From NCBI RefSeq assembly GCF_002723995.1, contig NZ_BEWP01000005.1, forward strand, positions 62,001 through 126,000: 64,000 nt of DNA. The letters are read 5' to 3'. Origin of the DNA: Gluconobacter kondonii. GTDB lineage: Bacteria > Pseudomonadota > Alphaproteobacteria > Acetobacterales > Acetobacteraceae. Position 1 is the stretch's first letter, and every line of letters begins with the position of its first letter. Of the stretch, positions 9,477 through 17,266 are shown piece by piece. The position numbers were made by a program, and so were the translations under genes. The notes beneath the pieces were generated by a model, which saw only the letters and a program-made list of their open reading frames with translations, did no database searches and was not told the origin of the DNA.

Positions 9477-10748
9477 TCAGGCCTGCGTGTTCATGAACGC
9501 GAAGGTCGTCGGGCTTCCGACTGGCGTGAAATTATTCGTAAACGCAATTTCGCCCGTCTTTTTGTCTACCCGGAACGAAGTCACGGCATCTGAACGCTGG
9601 TTGGCGCAGAACAGGAACGTTCCGGACGGATCGAACATCAGGGCACGGCCATAATCCGCGTGCATCCAGACTTCGTCCTGAAGCGTGAGTGTTCCGTCGG
9701 TACCGATGGCAAACACGGCCAGCGAATCACCGAGCCGGTTGGAGACGTAAACGAACTTTCCGCTGGCCGAGATCAGGATTTCCGCCGCAAGCGTCGAGCC
9801 ACGGAAATGCGACGTGACCGTACTGACCGTCTGGATATTGCTGATCGCGCCGGTGACCGGATCGAAGTTGGAAACAACGACCTTCGAATCCTGTTCGCAC
9901 AGATTGTACAGAATCCGACCGGAATGATTGAACTGGAAGTGGCGCGGCGCTGAGCCCGGTTCCATGTCGTAATACGGCGTCTTGGCCGGGATCAGCTTGC
10001 CCGTATCGAGGTTCAGCGTCCAGACATACACCCGGTCCAAACCTGCATCATCGGCCAGCACGAATTTTCCGCTTGGATCGGAATGGATCATGTGGGGATG
10101 CGAGCCCGAATGATCGGAAACGGCAAAATTACCCTGCGGATTGTCCGCAGCGCGCTCCGGCTGGCGCGGGCCTGTGTTGTGAACCACGTCCGATGCTTCG
10201 CCCAGAGACCCGTCCGAACGGATGGGCAGAACCGCCACATTTCCACCGACATAATTGGCCACCAGCACATAGCGGCCCGAATGGTGAATGCTCACATAAG
10301 CCGGAACAGCGCCCATTGAGCTAACGACATTCAGCTTGCGCAGCGAACCGGTTTTGGGGTCGATGGCAAACGCCGTGACGGACCCGTCACCATTCTTGTT
10401 GAAATCGTCGATTTCGCTCAGCGCATAGAGGAAGCGCTGGTCTTTCGAGATCGTCAGGAAAGATGGGCTGGCGATATCGGTGAACGTCGTGATCGGCGTC
10501 AAAACGCCCGTTTCGCGGTCCATGTCAAAAACGGCAATGCCCTGCCCGTTTCCGGTTCCGCCGCCCGGGGGGCCGTGTTTCGTATATCCGCCGACAAAGC
10601 AGATCGTTTTCGAAACCTGCTTCGGTGGCGGAGGTGGCGTGGGAAGCGTCTTCTCAGGATCGGCGGCACCAGCAATACCAGTACCGGCAGCCGCAACACC
10701 GGCAACCAGTCCGACCGCAAAACTGCGGCGGGAAACAGGGTGGGACAT
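9477..10748 (-). CDS. Tat-exported beta-propeller lactonase (6-phosphogluconolactonase YbhE/Pgl family)
   Basis: A 423-residue protein of the seven-bladed propeller lactonase family. Repeated blades show LFVAN/YALSE-type strands and motifs such as VSIHHSGRYVLVANY, SGSHPHMIHSDPSGKFVLADD, GSAPRHFQF and ISASGKFVYVSNR. The N-terminus has a twin-arginine signal, SRRSFAVG at residues 6-13, then a hydrophobic Ala/Gly stretch ending near AGA, and a Pro-rich spacer (PTPPPPP). Export by Tat suggests folding before transport. A periplasmic lactonase would fit hydrolysis of gluconolactone formed by membrane-bound glucose dehydrogenase, but that substrate is inferred. The start at 10748 is chosen over the upstream ATG because it places the Tat motif at the N-terminus. 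Monocistronic, with its own terminator. Confidence 0.85.
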   Translation of the reverse strand: MSHPVSRRSFAVGLVAGVAAAGTGIAGAADPEKTLPTPPPPPKQVSKTICFVGGYTKHGPPGGGTGNGQGIAVFDMDRETGVLTPITTFTDIASPSFLTISKDQRFLYALSEIDDFNKNGDGSVTAFAIDPKTGSLRKLNVVSSMGAVPAYVSIHHSGRYVLVANYVGGNVAVLPIRSDGSLGEASDVVHNTGPRQPERAADNPQGNFAVSDHSGSHPHMIHSDPSGKFVLADDAGLDRVYVWTLNLDTGKLIPAKTPYYDMEPGSAPRHFQFNHSGRILYNLCEQDSKVVVSNFDPVTGAISNIQTVSTVTSHFRGSTLAAEILISASGKFVYVSNRLGDSLAVFAIGTDGTLTLQDEVWMHADYGRALMFDPSGTFLFCANQRSDAVTSFRVDKKTGEIAFTNNFTPVGSPTTFAFMNTQA

Positions 10749-10820
10749 GATGGGTCTGCATTCCTTTCGATGGGGCAAAGATAACGTCCGGGCCATGATG
10801 CAGGTTTCCCGACATCCGGC

Positions 10821-11303
10821 CTAGTGTACGTCTTTCGGCAGCTTGCATTGTGGCCCGACAGGCGGACCAGCGTAGCGGCTCCATGTCTGGGTTTCACCCA
10901 GAAGGGGCATTCCCAGAACGAATCCGCGTAGCTTCAGAACATTGGGCTGGGAAACCCATATCCGCGCCTGATAGACCCGTCCGGTTCTTGGATCAAGAAT
11001 ATGGCCCTGCCATTTACGATCCTCGATTGGGACAAAGTCTGTCAGCATGCGGATACCGCATTGCGAACGCCCCCAGACGTCCTTTGGCATTTCCCCTTCA
11101 TAGGTCATGCCAATCAATTGACCGCACAGAGCATGGCCACAGGGCTGAATCGAAAACAGCCCGTCATGCCCTTCTGACAGCCAAAGGCCCCGTTCAGGAA
11201 TATCCGCTGGAAGGGCGTCTGTCGGGCCGGGAGACTGGGCACCGGCATGTGAAAGTGACAATACTGCCAGAAGAAAAGCCGCAAAAAGACCCGCTGCGCG
11301 CAT
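10821..11303 (-). CDS. DUF2147-family exported protein
   Basis: A 160-residue protein with a Sec signal peptide (residues 1-22, cleavage near AGA). The mature part matches the DUF2147 pattern: GLWLSEGHDGLFSIQPCG, LCGQLIG, GRVYQARIW, LKLRGFVLGMPLLGETQTWSR. Members are small periplasmic beta-rich proteins of unknown biochemical role. Three mature cysteines (PCGHALCG, SQCGIR) plus a fourth near the end could form disulfides. Its start directly abuts the grxC stop, so it is the last gene of a DUF3553-comF-grxC-DUF2147 run. Confidence 0.82.
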   Translation of the reverse strand: MRAAGLFAAFLLAVLSLSHAGAQSPGPTDALPADIPERGLWLSEGHDGLFSIQPCGHALCGQLIGMTYEGEMPKDVWGRSQCGIRMLTDFVPIEDRKWQGHILDPRTGRVYQARIWVSQPNVLKLRGFVLGMPLLGETQTWSRYAGPPVGPQCKLPKDVH

Positions 11304-11561
11304 TCAGACGTTGCCCAGCAGGGCATCGAGCCGCCCGGCGCGATCAAGCGCTATCAGGTCATCACAGCCCCCCAGGGATTCTTCGCCCACAAACGTCTGG
11401 GGAACCGTGCGACGCCCCGAACGGCGAATGGACTCTTCACGCTCGGGGGATCCGTGCGGGGCATTGATTTCCTGAAATGTCACGCCCTTGGAGCGAAGAA
11501 GACTGACAGCATGCACACAATACGGGCATCCAGGCTGGGTAAAAATCTCGATTTTCGGCAT
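11304..11561 (-). CDS. grxC: Glutaredoxin 3
   Basis: Small dithiol glutaredoxin of 85 residues with the active site CPYC at residues 12-15, the TVP cis-proline loop (RRTVPQTF) and the glutathione-binding GGCDDL. It reduces protein disulfides and glutathione mixed disulfides in the cytoplasm. The open frame reaches 11624, but the ATG at 11561 matches the family N-terminus (MPKIEIFTQPGCPYC), is preceded by AGGA, and lies seven bases after the comF stop. Confidence 0.96.
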   Translation of the reverse strand: MPKIEIFTQPGCPYCVHAVSLLRSKGVTFQEINAPHGSPEREESIRRSGRRTVPQTFVGEESLGGCDDLIALDRAGRLDALLGNV

Positions 11562-11568
11562 AGGATTC

Positions 11569-12339
11569 TCATTCCTGGACAAAGCGCGGGTTCTGTTCAT
11601 CCACTCTCCCGGTCCGGGCTGCAACCAAAATATCCACGCTTGCCGCCCCGGCCTGCATCAGAGCCAGCGTACAGACCGTTGCCGTGGAGCCTGTCGTCAG
11701 CACGTCATCCACCAGTAAAACAGCCTGTCCGCGTATCTGTTCGTCCCGCCCCACTCTGACCCGGATTGCCTGCGCCACCTCCTGCTCACGCTCTTCGGCG
11801 GACAGGCGGGCCAACGCCTTTGTGGAGCGGACACGCTGAAGGACGTCCACCGCACAGGGCACCCCTGCGAGCCGCGCCACACCCTGCGCCATCAAACCGG
11901 CCTGATTGTAACGCCGTTTCCATAACCGGGTGCGATACAGCGGCACCGGAACGACAAGCGTTGCCTTCCCGAGCAAGTCTTCAGCCGCAACAGCCATATG
12001 CCGCGCCAGAACCGCAGCATTTTCGGTGTGATCGGAATATTTCAATGGCAGGATCAGGCGCCGGGACCATGCGTCATAAACGAATGCGGCTCGGGCGGAA
12101 CGCCAGACCGGCGGATGGGCGTGACAGGCAGCACAGCAGTTCTGCGTCCCCCCAAGCCCCTCATTTTCCAGTGGAACACCACAACGACCACATCGCGGAG
12201 AGACGATCCGGTGTGCCGTTTGGAAGCAGGTGCTGCAAAAAGCTCCCTCTGTCATGACTTCGGTGCCACAGGCCGCACAGACGGGAGGCAAAAGTGTATT
12301 GAGGAGTGTGCGGGCTATACGACGGCCTACCCGCATCAC
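11569..12339 (-). CDS. comF: ComF-family phosphoribosyltransferase-like protein
   Basis: A 256-residue protein with an N-terminal zinc-ribbon-like region (CAACG, CSTC, CGRCG, CCAACH) and a C-terminal type I phosphoribosyltransferase fold carrying the PRPP loop VLLVDDVLTTGST. In transformable bacteria ComF assists handling of incoming DNA; elsewhere its role is unclear, and comM/yifB, another gene with a transformation link, lies at 37337. It overlaps the upstream DUF3553 gene by ATGA and precedes grxC. Confidence 0.9.
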   Translation of the reverse strand: MMRVGRRIARTLLNTLLPPVCAACGTEVMTEGAFCSTCFQTAHRIVSPRCGRCGVPLENEGLGGTQNCCAACHAHPPVWRSARAAFVYDAWSRRLILPLKYSDHTENAAVLARHMAVAAEDLLGKATLVVPVPLYRTRLWKRRYNQAGLMAQGVARLAGVPCAVDVLQRVRSTKALARLSAEEREQEVAQAIRVRVGRDEQIRGQAVLLVDDVLTTGSTATVCTLALMQAGAASVDILVAARTGRVDEQNPRFVQE

Positions 12340-12530
12340 CGGGATTTCGGCAGAAGTCGGAGCGTAACGCGGGATGCGTCGATCAGGACTTTACCCTGAT
12401 GCTGGAAATTGACCGTCACACGCTTACCCACTGCGGACTGAACCTGTCCCCATCCCCAGTCCGGGTAGTCAGGATGCAGGACAATCTGCCCCGGCTCAAG
12501 AAAGGACTGAAACGGCCCGCTGACTGACAT
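12336..12530 (-). CDS. DUF3553 small protein
   Basis: A 64-residue protein matching the DUF3553 pattern PDWGWGQVQSAVGKRVTVNF followed by a GK turn. These are short SH3/KOW-like beta-barrel modules found in alphaproteobacteria, with related modules at the C-termini of some nucleic-acid enzymes; their own function is unknown. The frame is open 28 codons further upstream, but the ATG at 12530 gives the family length. It overlaps comF by four bases (ATGA), so it probably leads this short operon. Confidence 0.75.
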   Translation of the reverse strand: MSVSGPFQSFLEPGQIVLHPDYPDWGWGQVQSAVGKRVTVNFQHQGKVLIDASRVTLRLLPKSR

Positions 12531-12580
12531 GCTTGCCGTACTCCTCGCCACGGGATGTAGCCTGACCGGATGGGACCTTT

Positions 12581-12618
12581 CGGTTTGCCTGCGAAGGCAG
12601 CGTCTTGCAGGCAAACCG
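12581..12618 (-). terminator. Hairpin after galU
   Basis: Perfect 12-base inverted repeat (CGGTTTGCCTGC / GCAGGCAAACCG) with a 14-base loop, 22 bases downstream of the galU stop. There is no clear U-tract on either strand, so it may be a Rho-assisted terminator or 3'-end stabiliser. Confidence 0.55.
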
Positions 12619-12639
12619 GATCAATCGTACCCGACCGGA

Positions 12640-13524
12640 TCAGGGTGCGTCTGTGTACTGCTTGTACTTCTTGAGGAACGCTTTCACCGACGCTCCGAGG
12701 TCTTCGCGGTCGATCGAGAAGGCAATCTGGGCCTCAAGGAAGCCAGCCTTGTCGCCACAGTCATAACGGGTGCCTTCGTAGCGCAGGCCATGGAACGGCA
12801 CTTCACCGATCGTCTTGGCCATGGCGTCCGTGAGCTGAACTTCGTTGCCTGCACCACGCTCCAGCTTCGCCAGATACTTCATGACGTCCGGCGTCAGAAC
12901 ATAGCGACCGATAATGGACAGATTCGAGGGGGCATCTTCCGGAGCAGGCTTTTCAACCAGCCCTTCAACTTCCACCAGCTTTCCATCGTCATGACCAACA
13001 TCGAGAATGCCGTAGCGGTTCGTGTGCTCGCGCGGAACTTCCGTCACAGCAACAACATTGCCACCGGTCTTGTTGTAGGCTTCGACCAGCTGACCAATGC
13101 AGCTGCGTCCTTTGACGATATCGTCCGGCAACAGGATCGCGAACGGATCATCGCCGATGAAGGAACGGGCGCACCAGATCGCATGTCCGAGGCCCAGCGG
13201 CTCCTGCTGACGCACAGCCACCAGAGAGCCAGCCTGCACACTGCTGGGGGCCAGCGCTTCAAGCGCGCTCTTCTTGCCGCGCTCCTTGAGCGTTGCTTCA
13301 AGCTCATAAGCAATATCGAAATAATCGATGAGGCTGTCCTTACCGCGCCCGGTGACCAGACAGAATTCTTCAATCCCGGCCTCACGCGCTTCGTCGATCG
13401 CGTACTGGATCAGAGGCTTGTCGACAACAGGAAGCATTTCCTTCGGCATAGCCTTCGTCGCGGGCAGAAACCGCGTACCGAGACCGGCAACAGGAAGAAC
13501 AGCTTTTTTCAGTGGCTTGATCAC
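12640..13524 (-). CDS. galU: UTP--glucose-1-phosphate uridylyltransferase
   Basis: Makes UDP-glucose for polysaccharides, cellulose and LPS core sugars. The 294-residue protein has the nucleotidyltransferase signature VAGLGTRFLPATKAMPKEMLP, the UDP-glucose-binding VDKPLIQYAIDEA, and the C-terminal RYDCGDKAGFLEAQ. It is monocistronic: a perfect hairpin follows the gene and a 213-base non-coding gap precedes it. Confidence 0.97.
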   Translation of the reverse strand: MIKPLKKAVLPVAGLGTRFLPATKAMPKEMLPVVDKPLIQYAIDEAREAGIEEFCLVTGRGKDSLIDYFDIAYELEATLKERGKKSALEALAPSSVQAGSLVAVRQQEPLGLGHAIWCARSFIGDDPFAILLPDDIVKGRSCIGQLVEAYNKTGGNVVAVTEVPREHTNRYGILDVGHDDGKLVEVEGLVEKPAPEDAPSNLSIIGRYVLTPDVMKYLAKLERGAGNEVQLTDAMAKTIGEVPFHGLRYEGTRYDCGDKAGFLEAQIAFSIDREDLGASVKAFLKKYKQYTDAP

Positions 13525-13737
13525 GAAACCTCACACATCAGACGAAATGACGCCCGACTGCCGAACGGAAGCCTAGACGTTCTTCAAGGACGTAAGAGGA
13601 ATACCCCTGTCTTAATAGTCTGGCAACAATATGGCACAGACTATCGACACCTTAGTAAAACCTTCCCCTTTGAGGGAAGAAAATAATTCAGGGATTAACG
13701 ATTTTTTTATTGGGATACACCGACATCTGAATGTCAG
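13525..13737 (-). promoter_or_regulatory. galU upstream region / tRNA-Leu 3' flank
   Basis: Non-coding gap of 213 bases, richer in A+T than its surroundings. On the minus strand it holds a candidate hairpin at 13662-13679 (CTTCCC / GGGAAG) followed by GTTTTACT, which may end the tRNA-Leu transcript. The galU promoter must lie here, but I see no convincing -35/-10 pair. Confidence 0.45.
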
Positions 13738-13823
13738 TGGTGCGGCCGAGAAGACTCGAACTTCCACGGGGTTGCCCCCACAAGCACCTCAAGCTTGCGC
13801 GTCTACCATTCCGCCACGGCCGC
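13738..13823 (-). tRNA. tRNA-Leu (anticodon GAG)
   Basis: An 86-base class II tRNA with encoded CCA. The acceptor stem GCGGCCG pairs with CGGCCGC followed by discriminator A. The anticodon arm is CAAGC-TTGAGGT-GCTTG, giving GAG, which reads CUC and CUU. A long variable arm (TGGGGGCAACCCCG) and the T-loop GTTCGAGTC confirm leucine. Confidence 0.97.
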
Positions 13824-13882
13824 CCCGTGACAAACGATCCTGCTTGGTGCATGACCGTCCGGTGTGGGAGGGGCTATAGCCG

Positions 13883-14584
13883 ATGACAGATACGAGGGCA
13901 ATGACCCAAGATACGATTTATGAAGAAATTTTGTGGACGTCCTCTCCGGGACTGACGCCCTACCCTGACGCACTGGCGTTCATGGAGGAGCGCGCACGAG
14001 CGATTCATCGGGGAACCGCCGCGCCTCTGGTCTGGCTCGTCGAGCATCCGCCCGTTTTTACAGCCGGAACATCGGCCAAGGATGTCGATCTTTATAACCC
14101 CCACAGATATCCGACTTATGACGCGGGGCGTGGAGGGCAATGGACCTATCATGGTCCAGGACAGCGGCTCGGGTACGTGATGATGGATCTGACGAAACCA
14201 AATGGCACCGTCCCTCCCCGCGATCTGCGGGCCTTCGTGGCGGGTCTGGAGGGCTGGATGATCGATGCCCTCGCCCGGCTGGGGGTAACAGCCTTCACCC
14301 GTGAAGGGCGGATTGGCGTCTGGACGGTTGATCCGCTGAGCGGGCTTGAAGCAAAGATCGGCGCTTTGGGCATCCGCGTCAGCCGCTGGGTGAGTTGGCA
14401 TGGCGTGTCGATCAATGTCAGCCCCGATCTGGACGATTTTGACGGGATCGTCCCCTGCGGCATCCGCGAATTCGGCGTCACCAGTCTTCAGCGATTCGAC
14501 AGCAGCCTGACGATGAAGGATCTGGATGACGCGCTTGCCGCCGCCTGGCCCGGTCGCTTCGGCTCTAACCCGCAGGAGGCGTGA
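13883..14584 (+). CDS. lipB: Octanoyltransferase LipB
   Basis: Transfers octanoyl from acyl carrier protein to lipoyl domains of 2-oxoacid dehydrogenases. In 233 residues it shows [13 protein letters not shown], the catalytic lysine K158 in [23 protein letters not shown], and the catalytic cysteine C192 in GIVPCGI. A strong GGGAGGGG ribosome site precedes the ATG; an internal ATG at 13901 is an alternative. It diverges from tRNA-Leu, and its last 20 bases overlap the convergent LolA-like gene. Confidence 0.96.
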   Translation: MTDTRAMTQDTIYEEILWTSSPGLTPYPDALAFMEERARAIHRGTAAPLVWLVEHPPVFTAGTSAKDVDLYNPHRYPTYDAGRGGQWTYHGPGQRLGYVMMDLTKPNGTVPPRDLRAFVAGLEGWMIDALARLGVTAFTREGRIGVWTVDPLSGLEAKIGALGIRVSRWVSWHGVSINVSPDLDDFDGIVPCGIREFGVTSLQRFDSSLTMKDLDDALAAAWPGRFGSNPQEA

Positions 14585-15158
14585 ACACGGAGGGCACGAT
14601 CACCACGCCCTGTTTCACATCCGACAGCAGAACGCCGAAATGATGCTGCCGGGCATCAACGCCCTGCAACCCGATCAGGCTAAGCTGACCGTTCACGTCC
14701 GAAAACTGGAGCGTCAGCAGGCCCTGTGAAGGATTATCGGCCTGGGCTACGGAAATCTGAAGCGATCCGTTCCCATGCCGCACATCCGTGACCTGAATGT
14801 CGCCATCAAAGCGGATCGGGTGTTTCAGCAGCAGCCCAAGCGGATTATGTCGCAGCGACAGATGCGTAACAGCGCCTGTTCCCTGATCGTCCAACACAAG
14901 ATGACCGTCTCCGGCCACGAGTTCCATCGGATGCGGCACGACGTAATCCAGCCTCAGATGTCCCGGAATATACGAAAAGCGGCCGCCGCTTTCGCCTGCG
15001 TCCGGTCCATGCTGGATAAAAGCCGCCTGCAATCCCTGAATACCGTTCAGATACGCTTCGATACGATGCACGTCATTCTGATCGGGTTTGGGAAGGCGGT
15101 CATATCCGCTGGTCGCACAGCTTGAAAGCAGTAGCAGGGCGAAAAGAGCACGTCTCAT
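14565..15158 (-). CDS. LolA-like outer-membrane lipoprotein carrier domain protein, predicted lipoprotein
   Basis: A 197-residue protein whose mature part follows the LolA pattern: [54 protein letters not shown], and a beta-rich C-terminus. LolA normally is a soluble periplasmic chaperone that ferries lipoproteins from LolCDE to the outer membrane. Here the signal sequence ([14 protein letters not shown]) ends in a good lipobox LSSC with Ala at +2, so this copy is probably acylated and, by the +2 rule, outer-membrane bound, as LolB is. It shares an ATGA overlap with bolA upstream and overlaps lipB at its 3' end. lolC/E-lolD lie at 54052-55990. Confidence 0.85.
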   Translation of the reverse strand: MRRALFALLLLSSCATSGYDRLPKPDQNDVHRIEAYLNGIQGLQAAFIQHGPDAGESGGRFSYIPGHLRLDYVVPHPMELVAGDGHLVLDDQGTGAVTHLSLRHNPLGLLLKHPIRFDGDIQVTDVRHGNGSLQISVAQADNPSQGLLTLQFSDVNGQLSLIGLQGVDARQHHFGVLLSDVKQGVVIVPSVFTPPAG

Positions 15159-15469
15159 GGGGTCTGTTCTCCATGCAGGACCAGCGACAGCGCATGCAGG
15201 CCGGAGCGGAACTCCTCCGCCAGCAGGTCATTGACCAGCCGGTGCCGCGCCACCCGGTTCAGTCCGTCAAAACGCGCACTCGTAATGGCGATGTTGAAAT
15301 GCGTCTCGCCTCCACCACCGAAGGCCTTGGCTCCGGCGTGATGGGCATGGCGGGCGCTGTCATCCTGGATTTCGAGCTTTGTGGGGGCCAGTCCCTGCTG
15401 AAGAAGGATTGCAATCCGTTCGCGTCGACTGGAGGGCTGTGCGGAAGGGTGTAAAGCTGTTTCAGACAT
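15155..15469 (-). CDS. bolA: BolA-family protein
   Basis: A 104-residue BolA-fold protein with the family core GGGETHFNIAITSARFDGLNRVARHRLVNDLLAEE and the C-terminal HALSL strand. BolA proteins bind [2Fe-2S] clusters with monothiol glutaredoxins and can bind DNA. The histidine in ARHAHHAG and the ETHF histidine are the usual ligand region. It is divergent from the J-domain gene, the same neighbourhood (bolA / dnaJ-like / cobS-cobT) seen across alphaproteobacteria, and is translationally coupled to the LolA-like gene by ATGA. Confidence 0.93.
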   Translation of the reverse strand: MSETALHPSAQPSSRRERIAILLQQGLAPTKLEIQDDSARHAHHAGAKAFGGGGETHFNIAITSARFDGLNRVARHRLVNDLLAEEFRSGLHALSLVLHGEQTP

Positions 15470-15538
15470 GATGAAAATCGTCCGGCTTGAGGAATGCCCG
15501 CTTGCATCGGGCGGCGGTGATTGCCCATATCAGACACC

Positions 15539-16159
15539 ATGCAGCGCAAATCCACCAGACACCGGGCATTCGATCCCGATCCTGACGCGCCGGAACAGGT
15601 CTGCGACCATCCGGGCTGCAACGAACTTGCCGGCTATCGTGCGCCGCGCGGGCGTGATGCCTTACGGTCATATTTCTGGTTCTGCCTTGAGCATGTCCGC
15701 GAATATAATTCCCGCTGGGACTTCTATCGCGGCATGACACCGGGCCAGATCGAGGCGCATCTGCGGGCCGATGTTTCCTGGCAACGCCCTTCGTGGAAGC
15801 TGGGAACCGGCACGGCGAACAAAGCGGAGTTCAACGAAGACGACGTCATTGATCCGCTCGATATTCTTGGTGCGACCCGTCACAGCCGGGCGGAGCGGGC
15901 CAAGGATGCGGCACGACAGCGCGCGTCCGCTCAGGCCGCCGGAATTCCCGAGCCCCTGCGGCAGCCACTGGCCACGTTGGACCTGACATGGCCTGTTTCT
16001 TTCGAGGACGTGAAAAGCCGCTACCGTGCCCTCGCCCGCCGGCATCATCCTGATGCCAATATCGGCGATGCGACATCCGAGGAGCGTTTCAAGGCCATCG
16101 GCTCGGCCTATGCCACGCTCAAAGTCCATTTCACGCGTCAGGACGATTTCGTTTCCTGA
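15539..16159 (+). CDS. J-domain (DnaJ-like) molecular chaperone
   Basis: A 206-residue protein with a C-terminal J-domain of about 60 residues: LTWPVSFEDVKSRYRALA, the HPD tripeptide in RRHHPDAN, and FKAIGSAYATLK. J-domains stimulate DnaK ATPase. The N-terminal 130 residues are family-specific, with a possible metal-binding set (CDHPGC and FWFCLEH). The frame is open from a TTG at 15521, but the ATG at 15539 (MQRKSTRHRAFDP) is the better start. It lies just upstream of cobS-cobT, as in many alphaproteobacteria, suggesting a chaperone role tied to that complex (inference). Confidence 0.9.
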   Translation: MQRKSTRHRAFDPDPDAPEQVCDHPGCNELAGYRAPRGRDALRSYFWFCLEHVREYNSRWDFYRGMTPGQIEAHLRADVSWQRPSWKLGTGTANKAEFNEDDVIDPLDILGATRHSRAERAKDAARQRASAQAAGIPEPLRQPLATLDLTWPVSFEDVKSRYRALARRHHPDANIGDATSEERFKAIGSAYATLKVHFTRQDDFVS

Positions 16160-16245
16160 TATTTTTAGACTGGAAGAGAGGACGCCAAGGCTCCATCTTC
16201 TCCAGAACGCCCTGATCCAAGAGCCAGAGAAAGCCCCAGAGTCCC

Positions 16246-17262
16246 ATGAGTGATTTCGCGACGATTGATACCCCGGAAGCCGTGACCACCGCTGAAAACT
16301 CCTCGGTCCCGACCAGCGTTCTCGGCGCGCCCGACCTCATGGTCTCCTCGGCAGAAATCTTCGGCATCCGCACGGACATACAGGTTCCGGCCTACTCCGT
16401 CCGCACGGAACATGTCCCCGACATCGACCCGTCCTACAAGTTCGACGAAGATACGACCCGCGCGGTTCTGGCCGGATTCGCCTTCAACCGCCGCGTCATG
16501 GTTCAGGGCTTCCACGGCACCGGCAAATCGTCCCATATCGAGCAGATCGCAGCGCGCCTGAACTGGCCCTGCGTCCGCATCAACCTCGATAGTCACGTCT
16601 CGCGGATCGACCTGATTGGCAAGGACGCCATCGTACTCAAGGACGGTAAGCAGGTCACGGAGTTCCGCGAAGGTCTGCTGCCCTGGTGTCTCCAGCATCC
16701 GTGCGCACTGATCTTTGACGAATATGATGCCGGTCGTCCCGACGTGATGTTCGTCATCCAGCGCGTGCTGGAAGCGGAAGGCCATCTGACGCTGCTGGAT
16801 CAGAACCGCGTCATCCGGCCGAACCCTGCTTTCCGTCTGTTCGCCACCGCCAATACGGTCGGACTGGGCGATACGACAGGCCTGTATCATGGCACGCAGC
16901 AGATCAATCAGGGCCAGATGGACCGTTGGAACATCGTCGCTACCCTGAACTATCTGCCTCTGGAACAGGAAGTCAGCATCGTCACGTCCAAGCTGAAAAT
17001 CCCGGCGGACAATCAGGAGGCCACGACGCTTGTTGAGCGCATGGTCGCACTGGCGAACCTCACGCGCGCCGGATTTATGGCCGGGGATATCTCAACCGTC
17101 ATGTCCCCGCGCGCAGTGATCGCTTGGGCCGAAAACAATCGTATTTTCAATGATGTGGCATTTTCTTTCCGCCTGACCTTCCTCAACAAATGTGATGAAG
17201 CCGAGCGCGGAATCGTGGCGGAATACTACCAGCGCTGCTTCAACGCCTCGCCACTGGCCTGA
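16246..17262 (+). CDS. cobS: Aerobic cobaltochelatase subunit CobS
   Basis: AAA+ ATPase subunit of the CobNST complex, which inserts cobalt into hydrogenobyrinic acid a,c-diamide in aerobic cobalamin synthesis. It has 338 residues with Walker A FHGTGKSS, Walker [14 protein letters not shown], sensor 1 FATANTVG, and the characteristic N-terminal segment [18 protein letters not shown]. It is followed directly by cobT. No cobN or other cob gene is in this window, which is common for alphaproteobacteria. Confidence 0.96.
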   Translation: MSDFATIDTPEAVTTAENSSVPTSVLGAPDLMVSSAEIFGIRTDIQVPAYSVRTEHVPDIDPSYKFDEDTTRAVLAGFAFNRRVMVQGFHGTGKSSHIEQIAARLNWPCVRINLDSHVSRIDLIGKDAIVLKDGKQVTEFREGLLPWCLQHPCALIFDEYDAGRPDVMFVIQRVLEAEGHLTLLDQNRVIRPNPAFRLFATANTVGLGDTTGLYHGTQQINQGQMDRWNIVATLNYLPLEQEVSIVTSKLKIPADNQEATTLVERMVALANLTRAGFMAGDISTVMSPRAVIAWAENNRIFNDVAFSFRLTFLNKCDEAERGIVAEYYQRCFNASPLA

Positions 17263-17266
17263 TCCC

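Noticed and set aside
13618-13642. Imperfect inverted repeat GTCTGGCA / TGGCACAGAC upstream of galU
   Set aside because: The arms align only with gaps; not strong enough to call an operator.
12529-13686. 385-codon plus-strand frame opposite galU
   Set aside because: Antisense shadow; it also runs through the galU upstream region without protein-like features.
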